Source: Burkholderia sp. 8Y (GTDB lineage: Bacteria > Pseudomonadota > Gammaproteobacteria > Burkholderiales > Burkholderiaceae). From it: 64,000 nucleotides of DNA. Location of the stretch: positions 838,639-902,638 of the forward strand of contig NZ_LR733520.1 in NCBI RefSeq assembly GCF_902506145.1, in the 5' to 3' direction. The notes beneath the pieces are model-generated. The model searched no databases. It saw only the letters and a program-made list of their open reading frames with translations, and was not told where the DNA came from. Made by a program: the position numbers and the translations under genes. Shown in pieces: positions 1 through 8,600 of this stretch (the first letter of the stretch is position 1; each line of letters begins with the position of its first letter).

Positions 1-275
1 GTCACCGGACCTGCATCGAGATCGAAGACCGCAGCCGAGTAGAGGGTATCGCGGTTGGTGCGCACGACCACTTGCGAATCGGCGGACGCGGGGGCGCGAC
101 GGTGGTCGAACCGGCCGAGACCTTGGGCCCGCTCGACCGCCTGACGGAAATAAAGATCGGTCTCCGCACGGTTGAAGTTGTCCGCCGTCACGGGTTTCGG
201 CGCCTCTTGCGCATGCGCGACAGTGAGGAATGCCAAGTAAAAAAGTGTCGCGAAAAGTGTAGATTTGACGCTCAC
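1..275 (-). CDS. DUF1254 domain protein, N-terminal part, cut by window edge
   Basis: This is the first 91 or so residues of a secreted protein running off the left edge. It starts at a GTG (273-275), with an AGGAG six bases upstream. The N-terminus is a signal peptide (hydrophobic stretch LFATLFYLAFLTVAHA, cut after AHA). The mature part has the DUF1254 signature: VTADNFNRAETD, then VVVRTNRDTLYSAAVFDLDAG. DUF1254 proteins usually continue into a DUF1214 domain, which would lie outside the window. Their biochemical role is not established. The family call is from recognised motifs; the function is unknown. Confidence 0.8.
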   Translation of the reverse strand, partial: MSVKSTLFATLFYLAFLTVAHAQEAPKPVTADNFNRAETDLYFRQAVERAQGLGRFDHRRAPASADSQVVVRTNRDTLYSAAVFDLDAGPV

Positions 276-349
276 TGAAGTCTCCTTGTGGCGTGGGAAC
301 GCAGTTGTACTTGTTTTCGAGTTCGTGTGATGAACACACGGCGCAGGGC

Positions 350-434
350 TGGTGCCGGGGACCGGACTCGAACCGGCAAGCCGTTAGGCGGCGGATTTTA
401 AGTCCGCTATGTTTACCAATTTCATCACCCCGGC
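350..434 (-). tRNA. tRNA-Leu (anticodon UAA)
   Basis: On the minus strand the 85-nt sequence folds as a class II tRNA. The acceptor stem GCCGGGG pairs with CCCCGGC and the 3' CCA is encoded. The anticodon stem is GCGGA/TCCGC with loop CTTAAAA, giving anticodon TAA. There is a long variable arm around CGCCTAACGGCTT, and the T arm contains GGTTCGAGTCC. It stands alone between the DUF1254 gene and the TMEM175-like gene. No integrase or att-like repeat is seen beside it. Confidence 0.96.
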
Positions 435-623
435 AGGGCGGACGCGATTCTACCATTGCGCCGGGCCCCGCCAAAACGGGCCGGCGCGCCATTCCCGGTC
501 AAACCGACGCCCGTGAAAGCGATTCGACAACCCCGCGCACCTCCCGCATAATCGCCGACGGACCGGCGTGCGGGAAACCAGCGCGCGCCACGGCAGGCCG
601 TCGATCACGCGCAAGGACACAGG

Positions 624-1208
<585 letters not shown>

Positions 1209-1209
1209 A

Positions 1210-1674
1210 TTGGCGACGACGCGCATCGGGCTCATCTCCGACACGCACAATCTCGTGCGCCCCGAGGCGCTCGATGCGTTGCGCGACTGCGCGCACATCA
1301 TCCACGCAGGCGATATCTGCAAGCGCGAGGTGCTCGACGCGCTCGCGCAACTCGCGCCACTCACGGCCGTGCGCGGCAACAACGATGTCGCCGGTAGCGT
1401 CGCGTATATGCCCGGGCACGCACGCATCGAACTCGCCGGCGCGACGATTCACGTCGTACACGATATCGCCGATGTCCCCGCCCAGCTCGATGGCGTCGAT
1501 GTCGTCGTGACCGGGCATTCGCACAAGCCGGTCATCGCGCGGCGCGGCGGCGTGCTGTTCGTCAATCCGGGCAGCGCGGGGCCGCGCCGCTTCAAGCTGC
1601 CGATCAGCGTCGGCCTGCTGGAAATCGGCGGCGATGCGGGCATCGAGGCGCGCATCGTCACGCTCGTCGCATAA
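1210..1674 (+). CDS. YfcE/MJ0936-type metallophosphoesterase
   Basis: A 154-residue calcineurin-like phosphodiesterase. The metal-binding motifs are visible in order: GLISDTHN near the N-terminus, HAGD, RGNND, and GHSHKP near residue 105. The C-terminal part has FVNPGSAG, typical of the small YfcE group. Members hydrolyse model phosphodiesters with divalent metals; the natural substrate is unknown. The start is a TTG one base after the upstream stop, which suggests translational coupling with the TMEM175-like gene. A terminator follows directly. Confidence 0.88.
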   Translation: MATTRIGLISDTHNLVRPEALDALRDCAHIIHAGDICKREVLDALAQLAPLTAVRGNNDVAGSVAYMPGHARIELAGATIHVVHDIADVPAQLDGVDVVVTGHSHKPVIARRGGVLFVNPGSAGPRRFKLPISVGLLEIGGDAGIEARIVTLVA

Positions 1675-1676
1675 AG

Positions 1677-1711
1677 AAAAAGGCCGGCGTCCTTCCGGAC
1701 GCCGGCCTTTC
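1677..1711. terminator. Bidirectional rho-independent terminator
   Basis: An 11-bp GC-rich stem (GGCCGGCGTCC with GGACGCCGGCC) has a TTCC loop, an A tract on the left and TTT on the right. It lies between two convergent genes, the phosphoesterase and proP, and can serve both. Confidence 0.85.
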
Positions 1712-1743
1712 GTGCTTCGCTTCGTTCGCTTTGCAGCGGTCGC

Positions 1744-3219
1744 TTACGCGCGAACCGTGCCTTCGGGGAAGCCGTCATCCATCTCGGCCGCCTCGCGATG
1801 GCCCCGCAGAAGCGCGTGCGCTTCGGAGTGCGTGGCGACCGCCGGCGGCGAGCCCTTCAGCGGCTTCTTCGCCGTTTCGTGCAGCGCGAGCACCGAGACG
1901 ATGCCGATCACCGACGCGCCCATCAGATAGTACGCGGGCATCATCAGATTGCTGGTCTTGTCGACGAGCCAGGCCGTGACGAGCGGCGTCGTGCCGCCGA
2001 AGAGCGAAACCGACACGTTGAAGCCGATCGCGAGCGCGCCGTAGCGGATCTTCGTCGGGAAGAGCGCGGGCAGCGACGACGGCATCACGCCCGTGAACGT
2101 CGACAAAAGCGCGCCGAGGATCATCATGCCGGCGAAGATCGACGGCACCGTGCCGACGCGGATCAGCGTGAGCGCCGGAATCGACAGCACCAGCAGCCCG
2201 ACGCAGCCCGCGAGCATCACCGGCTTCCGGCCGATCTTGTCGGAGAGACGCCCGGCGAAAAGCGTGAGCGGCATCATCAGGACCATCACGACGAGCACGA
2301 TGAAAAGACCGTGCGTCTCGTTGAACTTGAGCGTCGCGGACAGATAGCTCGGCAGATACGAGAGCGCCATGTAGTCGGTCACGTTGAAGATCAGCACGAG
2401 GCCGACGCATTGCAAAAGCGGCTTCCACTGCGCGAGCAGCGTTTCGCGAAACTGCGTCTTGGTCGTTTCGTGCGCGGCTGCTTCCATCTTGTCGGCTTCG
2501 CGCTGGAACGCGGGCGTTTCCTCGAGCTTCATGCGGATATACAGACCGATCAGGCCGAGCGGCCCGGCCACCAGGAACGGAATGCGCCAGCCCCAGCTCA
2601 ACAGCGCATCCTGCGAGAGCGCGCCGGTCAGCACCGCGACGACGCCCGCGCCCAGCACGTAGCCGACGAGCGTGCCGAATTCCAGAAAGCTCGCCATGAA
2701 GCCGCGCTTCTTGTCCGGCGAGAACTCGGCGATGAACGTCGCCGCGCCGCCATACTCGCCGCCCGTGGAGAAGCCCTGCACGAGACGCGCGACGAGCAGC
2801 AGCACCGGCGCCATCACGCCGATGCTTCCATAGCTCGGAATGAGGCCGATGCAGAACGTGCCGATAGCCATCATGATCATCGTCATCGCGAGCACGCGCT
2901 TGCGGCCGATGCGGTCGCCGAGCGGGCCGAACACCATGCCGCCGAGCGGGCGCACGAGAAACGCCGCCGCGAAGGTGCCGAAGGTCGCGAGCAGCTGCGC
3001 GGTCGGGCTCGACGAGGGGAAGAACACCTTGCCGAGCGTGACGGCGATGTAGCTGTACACGCCGAAGTCGAACCATTCCATCGCGTTGCCGATGGCCATG
3101 GCGCCGACTGCGCGCTTCAGGAGCGATTGATCGACGATGGTGATGTCGTCGAGAGAAAGGCCGGTACTTTGATTCGATGTGTGGCGCTTGCGCCAGAGGC
3201 CGTCGTTTAGGGCGGTCAT
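1744..3219 (-). CDS. proP: ProP-type proline/glycine betaine:H+ symporter (MFS, MHS family)
   Basis: A 491-residue major facilitator of the metabolite:H+ symporter family. It follows E. coli ProP closely throughout: GNAMEWFDFGVYSY in helix 1, GDRIGRKR in the loop 2-3 position, GFSTGGEYGGA, WGWRIPFLVAGPLG, and LMMPAYYLM near the end. ProP imports proline and glycine betaine under hyperosmotic stress. The long C-terminal coiled coil of E. coli ProP that tunes osmosensing is not evident; the tail is short. The chosen ATG (3217-3219) has GGAG ten bases upstream. An in-frame ATG 15 codons earlier lacks a better site. Confidence 0.86.
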   Translation of the reverse strand: MTALNDGLWRKRHTSNQSTGLSLDDITIVDQSLLKRAVGAMAIGNAMEWFDFGVYSYIAVTLGKVFFPSSSPTAQLLATFGTFAAAFLVRPLGGMVFGPLGDRIGRKRVLAMTMIMMAIGTFCIGLIPSYGSIGVMAPVLLLVARLVQGFSTGGEYGGAATFIAEFSPDKKRGFMASFLEFGTLVGYVLGAGVVAVLTGALSQDALLSWGWRIPFLVAGPLGLIGLYIRMKLEETPAFQREADKMEAAAHETTKTQFRETLLAQWKPLLQCVGLVLIFNVTDYMALSYLPSYLSATLKFNETHGLFIVLVVMVLMMPLTLFAGRLSDKIGRKPVMLAGCVGLLVLSIPALTLIRVGTVPSIFAGMMILGALLSTFTGVMPSSLPALFPTKIRYGALAIGFNVSVSLFGGTTPLVTAWLVDKTSNLMMPAYYLMGASVIGIVSVLALHETAKKPLKGSPPAVATHSEAHALLRGHREAAEMDDGFPEGTVRA

Positions 3220-3816
3220 ACGTTGAAGACTCCGTGTCGAGTGCCGAATGCTCGCGAAAAGCATCGGCCGCGCCGCCGAAGCAGCGCATAGGGCCGGATA
3301 GTGCAGTTCGTGACGGCGCCGCGAGCCGTTCGAATCGTCAGGTCGAGAGCGAAATGGCTCCGCCGAGCGTCGGACTGGGGCGCCCGAAGCTGCGATCGAA
3401 GAAAAAGCGCGGTGCCGGTGCCTCGCGGCGGAAGTCGCGAAATTGCACTCGGATGAAACAAACGAATTTGACGCGCGGACGGCGAACCAGGTGGCTGCCG
3501 CGGGTGGAACCGCAACGTCGGCGAAAAACCAAGGCTTGGAACGAAAAAGGCCGGCGTACTGCTAAACCGACAAGCCTCTTTGTATAAAAACTGTCACTAC
3601 CACGCGTTACCCGATGAACGATACGCCAGGCGATCCGCGCGTGAATGATGGTGAATTGCTGTTGATAACGAGCAAGATGATAACACGATGGCAGATGATC
3701 TGCAAACCCGCCTGTATTTTAGGCAGTCAGCGAACGGCGCTATCCCATATGGGGCTTAGGATTGCGCCCAATCGCGTCTTAGTTCTCCGGTGTTCTAAGC
3801 GGTACGTCGGGGCAAC
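3220..3816. other. Intergenic region without recognised gene
   Basis: About 600 bases upstream of proP and downstream of yggX. The part from about 3585 to 3800 is clearly less GC-rich than its surroundings and contains two TGATAAC motifs. Frames open here give arginine-rich translations typical of shadows. I expect the proP promoter here but could not identify a convincing -35/-10 pair. Confidence 0.5.
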
Positions 3817-3845
3817 AAAAAACCGACCTCGAAGGGTCGGTTTTT
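3817..3845. terminator. Rho-independent terminator downstream of yggX
   Basis: Perfect inverted repeat AAAAAACCGACC / GGTCGGTTTTT with a short TCGAAG loop. It sits 20 bases beyond the yggX stop on the minus strand and has T or A tracts on both sides. Confidence 0.85.
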
Positions 3846-3865
3846 CGATGATCGCGAGCGCAAAA

Positions 3866-4138
3866 TCAGCTTTGCGGCGGCACGTAGCCCGAGGCCGTAT
3901 CGGCGCCTTCGCCGAAGAAGTACTTCTCCGTCTGCTTGAGCAGATACTGGCGCGCGCGCGGATCGGCCATGTTCAGGCGATTCTCGTTGATGAGCATCGT
4001 CTGCTGCTTGAGCCAACCCTGCCACGCTTCCTTCGAGATCGTCTCGTAGATGCGCTTGCCGAGTTCGCCCGGCAGCGGCGGGAAGTCCAGTCCCTCGGCT
4101 TCCTTGCCGAGCTTTGCGCATTGAACCATTCGGGCCAT
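3866..4138 (-). CDS. yggX: Probable Fe(2+)-trafficking / oxidative damage protection protein YggX
   Basis: A 90-residue protein beginning [21 protein letters not shown] and ending in SGYVPPQS. The single N-terminal cysteine, the [10 protein letters not shown] segment and the [19 protein letters not shown] helix are diagnostic of the YggX family. In enterobacteria YggX protects iron-sulfur clusters and limits oxidative damage; that role is inferred here. The chosen ATG has an AGGAG eight to nine bases upstream; a longer frame (107 residues) starts at an unsupported ATG. It lies 128 bases downstream of argA on the same strand, so the two may be co-transcribed. Confidence 0.93.
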   Translation of the reverse strand: MARMVQCAKLGKEAEGLDFPPLPGELGKRIYETISKEAWQGWLKQQTMLINENRLNMADPRARQYLLKQTEKYFFGEGADTASGYVPPQS

Positions 4139-4266
4139 CGTGTCTTTCTCCTGTATCGACCGGTGTCGGGCATTGCCTTCCGGTTCCATGATTCCAAATC
4201 GGGAAGTTCAAATCGGGAGGCGGGGCGCGCCGCTCGCGAGATCGCGATAAGCGCGCCCGTCGTCAT

Positions 4267-5637
4267 TCATAGCTGTTTCATCAAAACGAGCGATTTGCGT
4301 TGCCAGTTGTAGAGGCGCCGGCGGTCTTCCGGCAGGTCGTCCACCGTCACCTTGACGAAGCCGCGCTTCAGGAACCAGTGTTCCGTGCGCGTCGTCAGCA
4401 CGAAAATGCGCGTGAGGCCGCGCGCGCGGGCGCGCTGCTCGATGCGTTTCAGAAGCCGTTCGCCGTCGCCGGACCCTTGCGCTTCGGGCGCGACCGTCAG
4501 GCAGGCCATTTCGCCGATGCGCTCCTGCGTGTACGGATACAGCGCCGCGCAGCCGAAGAGCACGCCGTCGTGCTCGATGACCGAGAAGTGATCGATATCC
4601 CGTTCGATCTGATGCCGCCCGCGCCGCACCAGCGTGCCGTCGGCTTCGAGCGGCTCGATCAGCGTGAGAATGCCGCCGACGTCATCGGGCGTGGCTTCGC
4701 GCAGGCTTTCGAGGTTCTCGTACGAGATCATCGTGCCGACGCCGTCATGCAGGAACAGTTCGAGCAGCACGCTGCCGTCGAGCGCGTACGGAATGATGTG
4801 CGCGCGCGCCACGCCGCCGCGGCAGGCGCGGATCGCGTGCTTGAGATAGAACGCGGTGTCGCCCTGCAACTCGCCGGATTCGTGGAGGCGGTAAGCGTCG
4901 TCGAGCGACATTTCGCGCACCAGTTCGACTTCCTGATCGACGAGACCCGGAATTTCCGTCACGAAGATAATCTTGTCGGCGCGCAGCGCGATGGCGGCGG
5001 CGGAGGCGACATCTTCCATCGACAGATTGAAGGCTTCGCCCGTCGGCGAGAAGCCGAGCGACGACAGCAGCACGATCTTGTTGCTGGCGAGCGACTGGCG
5101 CACCGAGTCGCCGTCGATCTTGCGCACGACGCCCGTATGCTGGAAATCGACGCCATCCAGAATGCCGACCGGCCTCGCGGTCACGAAGTTGCCCGACACG
5201 ACGCTGATGTGCGCGTGCGCCATCGGCGTGTTCGGCAAGCCCTGACTGATCGCGGCCTCGATGTCGAGACGCACTTCGCCGGCGGCTTCCTTCGCGGATT
5301 CGAGCGCGCGGGCATCCGTTATGCGCAGTCCATGCGAAAACGACGACTCGACGCCGTGCAGGCTCAACTGTTCGTCGAGCTGCGGGCGCGAGCCGTGCAC
5401 GAGCACGATCTGGATGCCCATGGCGTGCAGCAGACCGACGTCCTGCACCAGCGCGTTCAGCCGTCCTTCCTGCACGAGTTCCCCGCCGAACGCGACGACG
5501 AACGTCTTGTTCCGGAACGCATGGATATAGGGCGCCACGGAGCGCATCCAGTCGACGAACTGGCCGAGGGAAGTCGGCGCGTCGGCTTCGCTTGCGGGCG
5601 GCTGCGACGCCAGGGTGAGGTCGGTTTGGGAATTCAT
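4267..5637 (-). CDS. argA: Amino-acid N-acetyltransferase (N-acetylglutamate synthase)
   Basis: A 456-residue ArgA making N-acetylglutamate from glutamate and acetyl-CoA, the first step of arginine synthesis. The N-terminal two thirds are an amino-acid-kinase-like domain starting at FVDWMRSVAPYIHAFRNKTF, with VLVHGSRPQ. The C-terminal third is a GNAT acetyltransferase domain with CLTVAPEAQGSGDGERLL as the acetyl-CoA loop. Length matches bacterial ArgA (about 440-460). The ATG lies six bases downstream of a minus-strand TATAAT, with no room for a Shine-Dalgarno, so the transcript may be leaderless. It is divergent from hrpA across 22 bases. Confidence 0.95.
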   Translation of the reverse strand: MNSQTDLTLASQPPASEADAPTSLGQFVDWMRSVAPYIHAFRNKTFVVAFGGELVQEGRLNALVQDVGLLHAMGIQIVLVHGSRPQLDEQLSLHGVESSFSHGLRITDARALESAKEAAGEVRLDIEAAISQGLPNTPMAHAHISVVSGNFVTARPVGILDGVDFQHTGVVRKIDGDSVRQSLASNKIVLLSSLGFSPTGEAFNLSMEDVASAAAIALRADKIIFVTEIPGLVDQEVELVREMSLDDAYRLHESGELQGDTAFYLKHAIRACRGGVARAHIIPYALDGSVLLELFLHDGVGTMISYENLESLREATPDDVGGILTLIEPLEADGTLVRRGRHQIERDIDHFSVIEHDGVLFGCAALYPYTQERIGEMACLTVAPEAQGSGDGERLLKRIEQRARARGLTRIFVLTTRTEHWFLKRGFVKVTVDDLPEDRRRLYNWQRKSLVLMKQL

Positions 5638-5643
5638 GCCGGG

Positions 5644-5651
5644 ATTATAAT
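5644..5651. promoter_or_regulatory. Palindromic ATTATAAT, possible shared -10 element for argA and hrpA
   Basis: The octamer is its own reverse complement, so both strands read TATAAT. On the minus strand it ends six bases before the argA ATG; on the plus strand it ends eight bases before the hrpA ATG. No good -35 is seen on either strand at 16-18 bp. This is a proposal from spacing and symmetry only. Confidence 0.45.
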
Positions 5652-5659
5652 GCGACGCT

Positions 5660-8600
5660 ATGCCGAATGTTTCCAGACGCCCCGTTCAGCCGGGCCAGCC
5701 GCAGTCCGCCGATAAGACCCTCGATACTCAGGAGCAGTTGAAGAAACTGCGCGAGAACCTGTTGCGCCATGCGCGGCAAGGTGAGGCGCCGGGCGAAACG
5801 GGCGGGCTCAGCAAAAAGGAGCTGGCGGCGCGGCGGTTCGCGGGGGCGGAAGCGTCGGCTGGCGAAGCGAAGCAGACGCAGCCATCGCGTGATGCCGGGC
5901 AAGGGCGCGCGCCGACGTCGTCCGGTGTGCCGCGCACCGCTCAGCGAGACGACGCGAGTCCGCGAAAGCAAGACGCGGGCGGCGAGCGTGGATCGGGTGC
6001 GACGGCGCCGCATCGCGCGGGGCGAGCGGCTGCTGGTTCAAGACTGGAAGATGCCGTTAAGCCGGGGCAGTCGAATCTACGCGGAACGGGGGCGGCCGAG
6101 TCGCATCGCGCGGAGCACACGGCTTCTGTTCCGGGAGCCGGTAATCCCGCAACGTCCTCACAATTGGAGTCACGCGGATTGGGTGCGGCGAAGCCGCATC
6201 GCGCAGACCAATCGCCCGCTGTGCGCGGCGCAGAAGGTGCCGCGAAGCCCGGACAGGCGAATCAGCGGCAGCCGGGACGCGAAAATGACGATGCCGCTTC
6301 CGGTCGGTCACGAGAAAGCGCATCCGAATCGTCGCGCGGCCAAGCGAGCGCAGCGGCGCGTGTCGACGGCGGCGCGTCCGAGCGCGACGCCCGTCGTGAG
6401 CGAGCGGACGGGCGCACGCACACGACCGCCGCCCCGCACGACAATCGGACGAGAACGCCAAACTCAGCCGAAAGGTCGCTAACGTCGGGCGGCCAAGCGA
6501 CCGCAGCGCCGCGTGTCGACGGCGGCGCATCCGAGCGCGACGCGCGTCGCAGGCAAGAGCATGAGCGCACGCACACGGCCGCCGCCACACGCGATGACCG
6601 GACGAGAACGCCAAACTCAGCCGAAAAGTCGCTAACGTCGGGCGGCCAAGCGACTGCAACGCCGCGTGTCGACGGCGGCGCGTCCGAGCGCGACGCGCGT
6701 CGCAGGCAAGCGCATGAGCGCACGCACACGGCCACCGCCACGCGCGACGATCGGAAGACAACGCCAAACCCAACTCACAAGCCGATATTGTCGGGCGGCG
6801 AAGCAACGGCAGCGCCGCATCCGGACGGCGGTGCCTCCCGACGCGACGCCCGCCGCGCGAAAGCGCACGCGCCCGCGCACACGGCCGCCGCCACACGCGA
6901 TGGCCGCACGGACACGCAGAGCCCGGCGCAACCCGCAACGCAAACCCCCACACCCGCCCAGCACGACGCACACCGCGCCGATGCCCGCAACGACCGCAAC
7001 CGCCACAACCCGCGCCGCGTCACCCCGAACCCCATCCCGCCGATCACGTTCCCCGAGGCGCTGCCCGTCTCCGGCCGCCGCGACGAGATCGCGCGTGCGA
7101 TCCAGTCGAATCAGGTCGTCATCGTCAGCGGCGAAACCGGCTCCGGCAAAACCACGCAGCTTCCGAAGATCTGCCTCGCACTCGGACGCGGCCTCGGCGC
7201 GGGCGGCGCCGGGCTGATCGGCCACACGCAGCCGCGCCGCATCGCGGCATCGGCGACAGGACGGCGCATCGCCGAAGAACTGGGCACGCCGTTCGGCGAA
7301 GTCGTCGGCTACAAGGTGCGCTTCACGGACAATCTCGCGCCCGGCGCCTCCGTCAAGCTGATGACCGACGGCATTCTGCTCGCGGAAACGCAGACCGATC
7401 CGCTGCTCGAAGCCTACGACACGATCATCATCGACGAGGCGCACGAGCGCAGCCTCAACATCGACTTCCTGCTCGGCTATCTGAAGGAAATCCTGCCGAA
7501 GCGTCCGGATCTGAAGCTGATCGTCACGTCGGCAACCATCGACGCCGCGCGTTTCGCGCGCCACTTCGGCAGCGAGGAAAAGCCCGCGCCGGTGATCGAA
7601 GTGAGCGGGCGGCTGTATCCGGTCGAAGTCCGCTATCGCCCGATCGAAGAAGAAAGCGAGGCGATCAAGAACGCGCAAGGCACGCTGCCCAAGCGCAACG
7701 ACCGCAAGACCGACCGCGATCTGATGGAAGGCATTGTCGATGCCGTCGATGAACTCTGCCGCGAAGGTCCGGGCGACGTGCTCGTGTTCCTGCCCGGCGA
7801 GCGCGAAATCCGCGACGCCGCCGAGGCGCTGCGCAAGCACCATCCGCCGCACACGGAAATTTTGCCGCTCTTCGCGCGCCTGTCGGCGGCGGAGCAGGAG
7901 CGCGTGTTCCGGCCGTCGAACGCGCGGCGCATCGTGCTGGCCACGAACGTCGCGGAGACGTCGCTGACGGTGCCGGGCATCCGCTATGTCGTCGATACGG
8001 GCATGGCGCGCGTGAAGCGGTATTCGTATCGCAACAAAGTCGAGCAGTTGCAGATCGAGCCGGTGTCGCAGGCGGCGGCGAACCAGCGCGCGGGCCGTTG
8101 CGGGCGCGTGGCGGATGGCGTGTGCATCCGGCTCTACGACCAGGCGGATTTCGAGTCGCGCCCGCGCTTCACCGATCCGGAGATTCTGCGTTCGTCGCTC
8201 GCGGCCGTGATCTTGCGCATGAAGTCGCTGCATCTGACGGAGATCGAAACGTTTCCGTTCATCGAGCCGCCGCCGGGCCGCGCGATCGCGGACGGCTATC
8301 AGCTGCTAAACGAACTCGGCGCCGTCGATGACGACAACGCGTTGACGAGTCTCGGCCGCGAACTCGCGCGCCTGCCGCTCGATCCGCGCGTCGGCCGCAT
8401 GATTCTCGCCGCGCGGGATCACCACGCGCTGACCGAAGTGCTCGTGATCGCGTCCGCGCTCTCTGTGCAGGACCCGCGCGACCGGCCGATCGAAGCGCAG
8501 GAGCAGGCGGACGAGAAGCATCGCCAATTCGTCGACGAGCGTTCCGAATTCCTGCAATGGACGCGCATCTGGAAGTGGTTCGAGGACGCGGTCGCGCACA

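Noticed and set aside
3655..3700. TGTTGATAA resembling a DnaA box
   Set aside because: A single imperfect copy with no cluster and no replication genes nearby.
3614..4312. 232-codon plus-strand frame across yggX and the gap before it
   Set aside because: It reads antisense through yggX and through a terminator hairpin; no domain and no ribosome-binding site.
4300..5715. 471-codon frame antisense to argA, reaching into hrpA
   Set aside because: Overlaps two certain genes and gives an Arg/His-rich product without domains.
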